NCBI GenBank assembly: GCA_030427765.1
Contig: JAUICS010000071.1
Coordinates: 1-6,800 of the forward strand
DNA: 6,800 bases
Source: Alphaproteobacteria bacterium
GTDB lineage: Bacteria > Pseudomonadota > Alphaproteobacteria > Micavibrionales > Micavibrionaceae
Direction: 5' to 3'
Made by a program: the position numbers and the translations under genes. Below are positions 5,787 to 6,800 of the stretch, one piece after another. Positions within the stretch are counted from its first letter, which is position 1. Each line of letters starts with the position of its first letter. The notes beneath the pieces are model-generated. The model was not told the origin of the DNA and made no database searches. It saw only the letters and a list, made by a program, of their open reading frames with translations.

Positions 5787-6800
5787 GCGCTTTCCTTCTC
5801 ATCCTCCTGGTCCTCTTCCTCAATATCTTCCGGAGAAATGATTTTGGTTGCGCTGGCATCGACAAGTTCTTGAACGATTTCCTCAATAATTTCACTTACG
5901 GCTGCGCTTGTTGGTCCTTCCTGGTCTGCGCGCATGAACACACGGCGCTTGATTTCGCCGCGTGCGCTTCCGCCCGGGAAGTTTGCGGCCAGCATCTGAC
6001 GTGCGCGTGAGGCACCGATTTTGTTATAGAGACGCGTACGGATGGACACGTCCTCTGCCGTGGTGGCAAGCGCCCAAATTTCGATAGGGCCGAGTGTATT
6101 GATCAAATGCTGCTCATAACGGCCATCTGTGGTGGCAAGAACAAGCAGAACCGGTGCACCGCCCGCTTTTGGACCGGTTAATTTGTAACGGATAACATTT
6201 CGTGCGGTTTCGGATAGACCGAATACTTTTTGTACGTCTTCAACCGCGCTTTCGGAAATGGCGGCACCGCAAATCCATACACCCGTGGCCAGATCAACCA
6301 TATCCTCATCGAAATCGTCAAGAAGCTGTGATGCCAGAACAATTTGCACACCGCGTTTACGACCTTCACGTACGTCCCGTATAAGCTGGGCACGGACGGA
6401 ATTCGATTTACTTGTCCGGTGGTATTCATCGTAACACAGGCGTTTTGGGGTTTCGCCGATGTCCTGCAATTTATGTTCGTGATAACCACGGAAACGCTGC
6501 GGAATATATTCAAGGGATTCCGGACCAACCCACCAGTTTCGGACCAGAATATACCGCGCCAGCATGTACATAATGGATGTTTGACGGTCGGCCGTGTCAT
6601 CCCCCTGTGGTGACACATCCATAAGGTCAAGCGCGCATACGCGTGTTTCGGTCACATCGAATTTTGTAACGGATGACAGGATCGGGAATTCGCGGATGGC
6701 CGATGTAATCATACGCTCAAACGCATTAATCACGCTTTCCGTACTTACCCCGATCTTTGTTTCGGACAGAAGCGTACGGATTTGTGGGCGGCGGGCGGCG
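5783..6800 (-). CDS. IcmB/DotO-like type IVB secretion ATPase, C-terminal part (start beyond right edge)
   Basis: C-terminal part (339 codons including stop) of a VirB4/TraU-like ATPase that, in Dot/Icm and IncI systems, energises substrate transfer at the cytoplasmic face of the inner membrane. The frame is open to base 6799, so the GTG at 6733 is internal and not the start. Visible are the Walker B-like box RLCYDEYHRT (acidic pair DE at 6425-6430), the motif VQIVLASQLLDDFDE with its Gln, the block GPIEIWALATTAEDVSIRTR, and FPGGSARGEI near the end, all typical of IcmB/DotO as I remember it. Walker A would lie outside the window. The protein ends in an acidic tail (PEDIEEEDQEDEKESA). It overlaps the downstream membrane protein gene by 4 bases. 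A conjugative TraU rather than a host-directed DotO is possible; the visible part does not separate them. Confidence 0.85.
   Translation of the reverse strand, partial: AARRPQIRTLLSETKIGVSTESVINAFERMITSAIREFPILSSVTKFDVTETRVCALDLMDVSPQGDDTADRQTSIMYMLARYILVRNWWVGPESLEYIPQRFRGYHEHKLQDIGETPKRLCYDEYHRTSKSNSVRAQLIRDVREGRKRGVQIVLASQLLDDFDEDMVDLATGVWICGAAISESAVEDVQKVFGLSETARNVIRYKLTGPKAGGAPVLLVLATTDGRYEQHLINTLGPIEIWALATTAEDVSIRTRLYNKIGASRARQMLAANFPGGSARGEIKRRVFMRADQEGPTSAAVSEIIEEIVQELVDASATKIISPEDIEEEDQEDEKESA
5793..5797 (-). promoter_or_regulatory. Ribosome binding site inside the DotO 3' end
   Basis: AAGGA on the minus strand lies 6 bases before the ATG at 5784-5786 and within the last codons of the DotO gene, whose TGA shares ATGA with that start. 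This supports coupled translation of the two proteins. Confidence 0.65.

Noticed and set aside
5783..6733. A complete 316-aa protein starting at GTG 6733
   Set aside because: The frame stays open to the window edge, and the visible part is only the C-terminal region of a much larger ATPase.
1..6800. CRISPR array, tRNA, insertion sequence or toxin-antitoxin pair
   Set aside because: No spaced direct repeats, cloverleaf-like segments, transposase motifs or paired small genes were found by reading both strands.

Overview
The window looks like a chromosomal segment from an alphaproteobacterium of moderate G+C. This is inferred from gene content and not proven: a replicative helicase gene (dnaB) directly followed by alanine racemase (alr), a patatin-like lipase of the type common in alphaproteobacteria, and the C-terminal part of a Dot/Icm (type IVB) secretion ATPase. 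Rhodospirillales, Micavibrio-like or intracellular (Holosporales-like) relatives are all possible. Nearly everything is on the minus strand; one small gene is on the plus strand.

Reading the minus strand from the right edge: (i) 6800-5783 is the C-terminal part of an IcmB/DotO (VirB4/TraU-like) ATPase. It overlaps by an ATGA junction with (ii) 5786-4893, an unrecognised bitopic membrane protein with an acidic cytoplasmic tail and a predicted periplasmic domain. The pair is translationally coupled and is probably part of a type IVB secretion or conjugation locus that continues to the right. (iii) 4814-3999 is a 2H phosphoesterase (LigT/ThpR-like). (iv) 3906-2398 is dnaB and (v) 2387-1254 is alr. 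The alr GTG start lies 11 bases after the dnaB stop, and its Shine-Dalgarno sequence overlaps that stop. (vi) 801-1 is the N-terminal 267 codons of a patatin-like phospholipase that runs off the left edge.

The one plus-strand gene, 989-1273, encodes a 94-residue protein I do not recognise. It is transcribed divergently from the patatin gene, across an AT-rich region with candidate back-to-back promoters and a repeated TATGAAAAA motif. Its 3' end overlaps the alr 3' end by 20 bases.

No tRNA, rRNA, CRISPR array, insertion sequence or convincing intrinsic terminator was seen. The parts most likely to be new are the DotO-coupled membrane protein and the small orphan gene with its motif-rich divergent control region.
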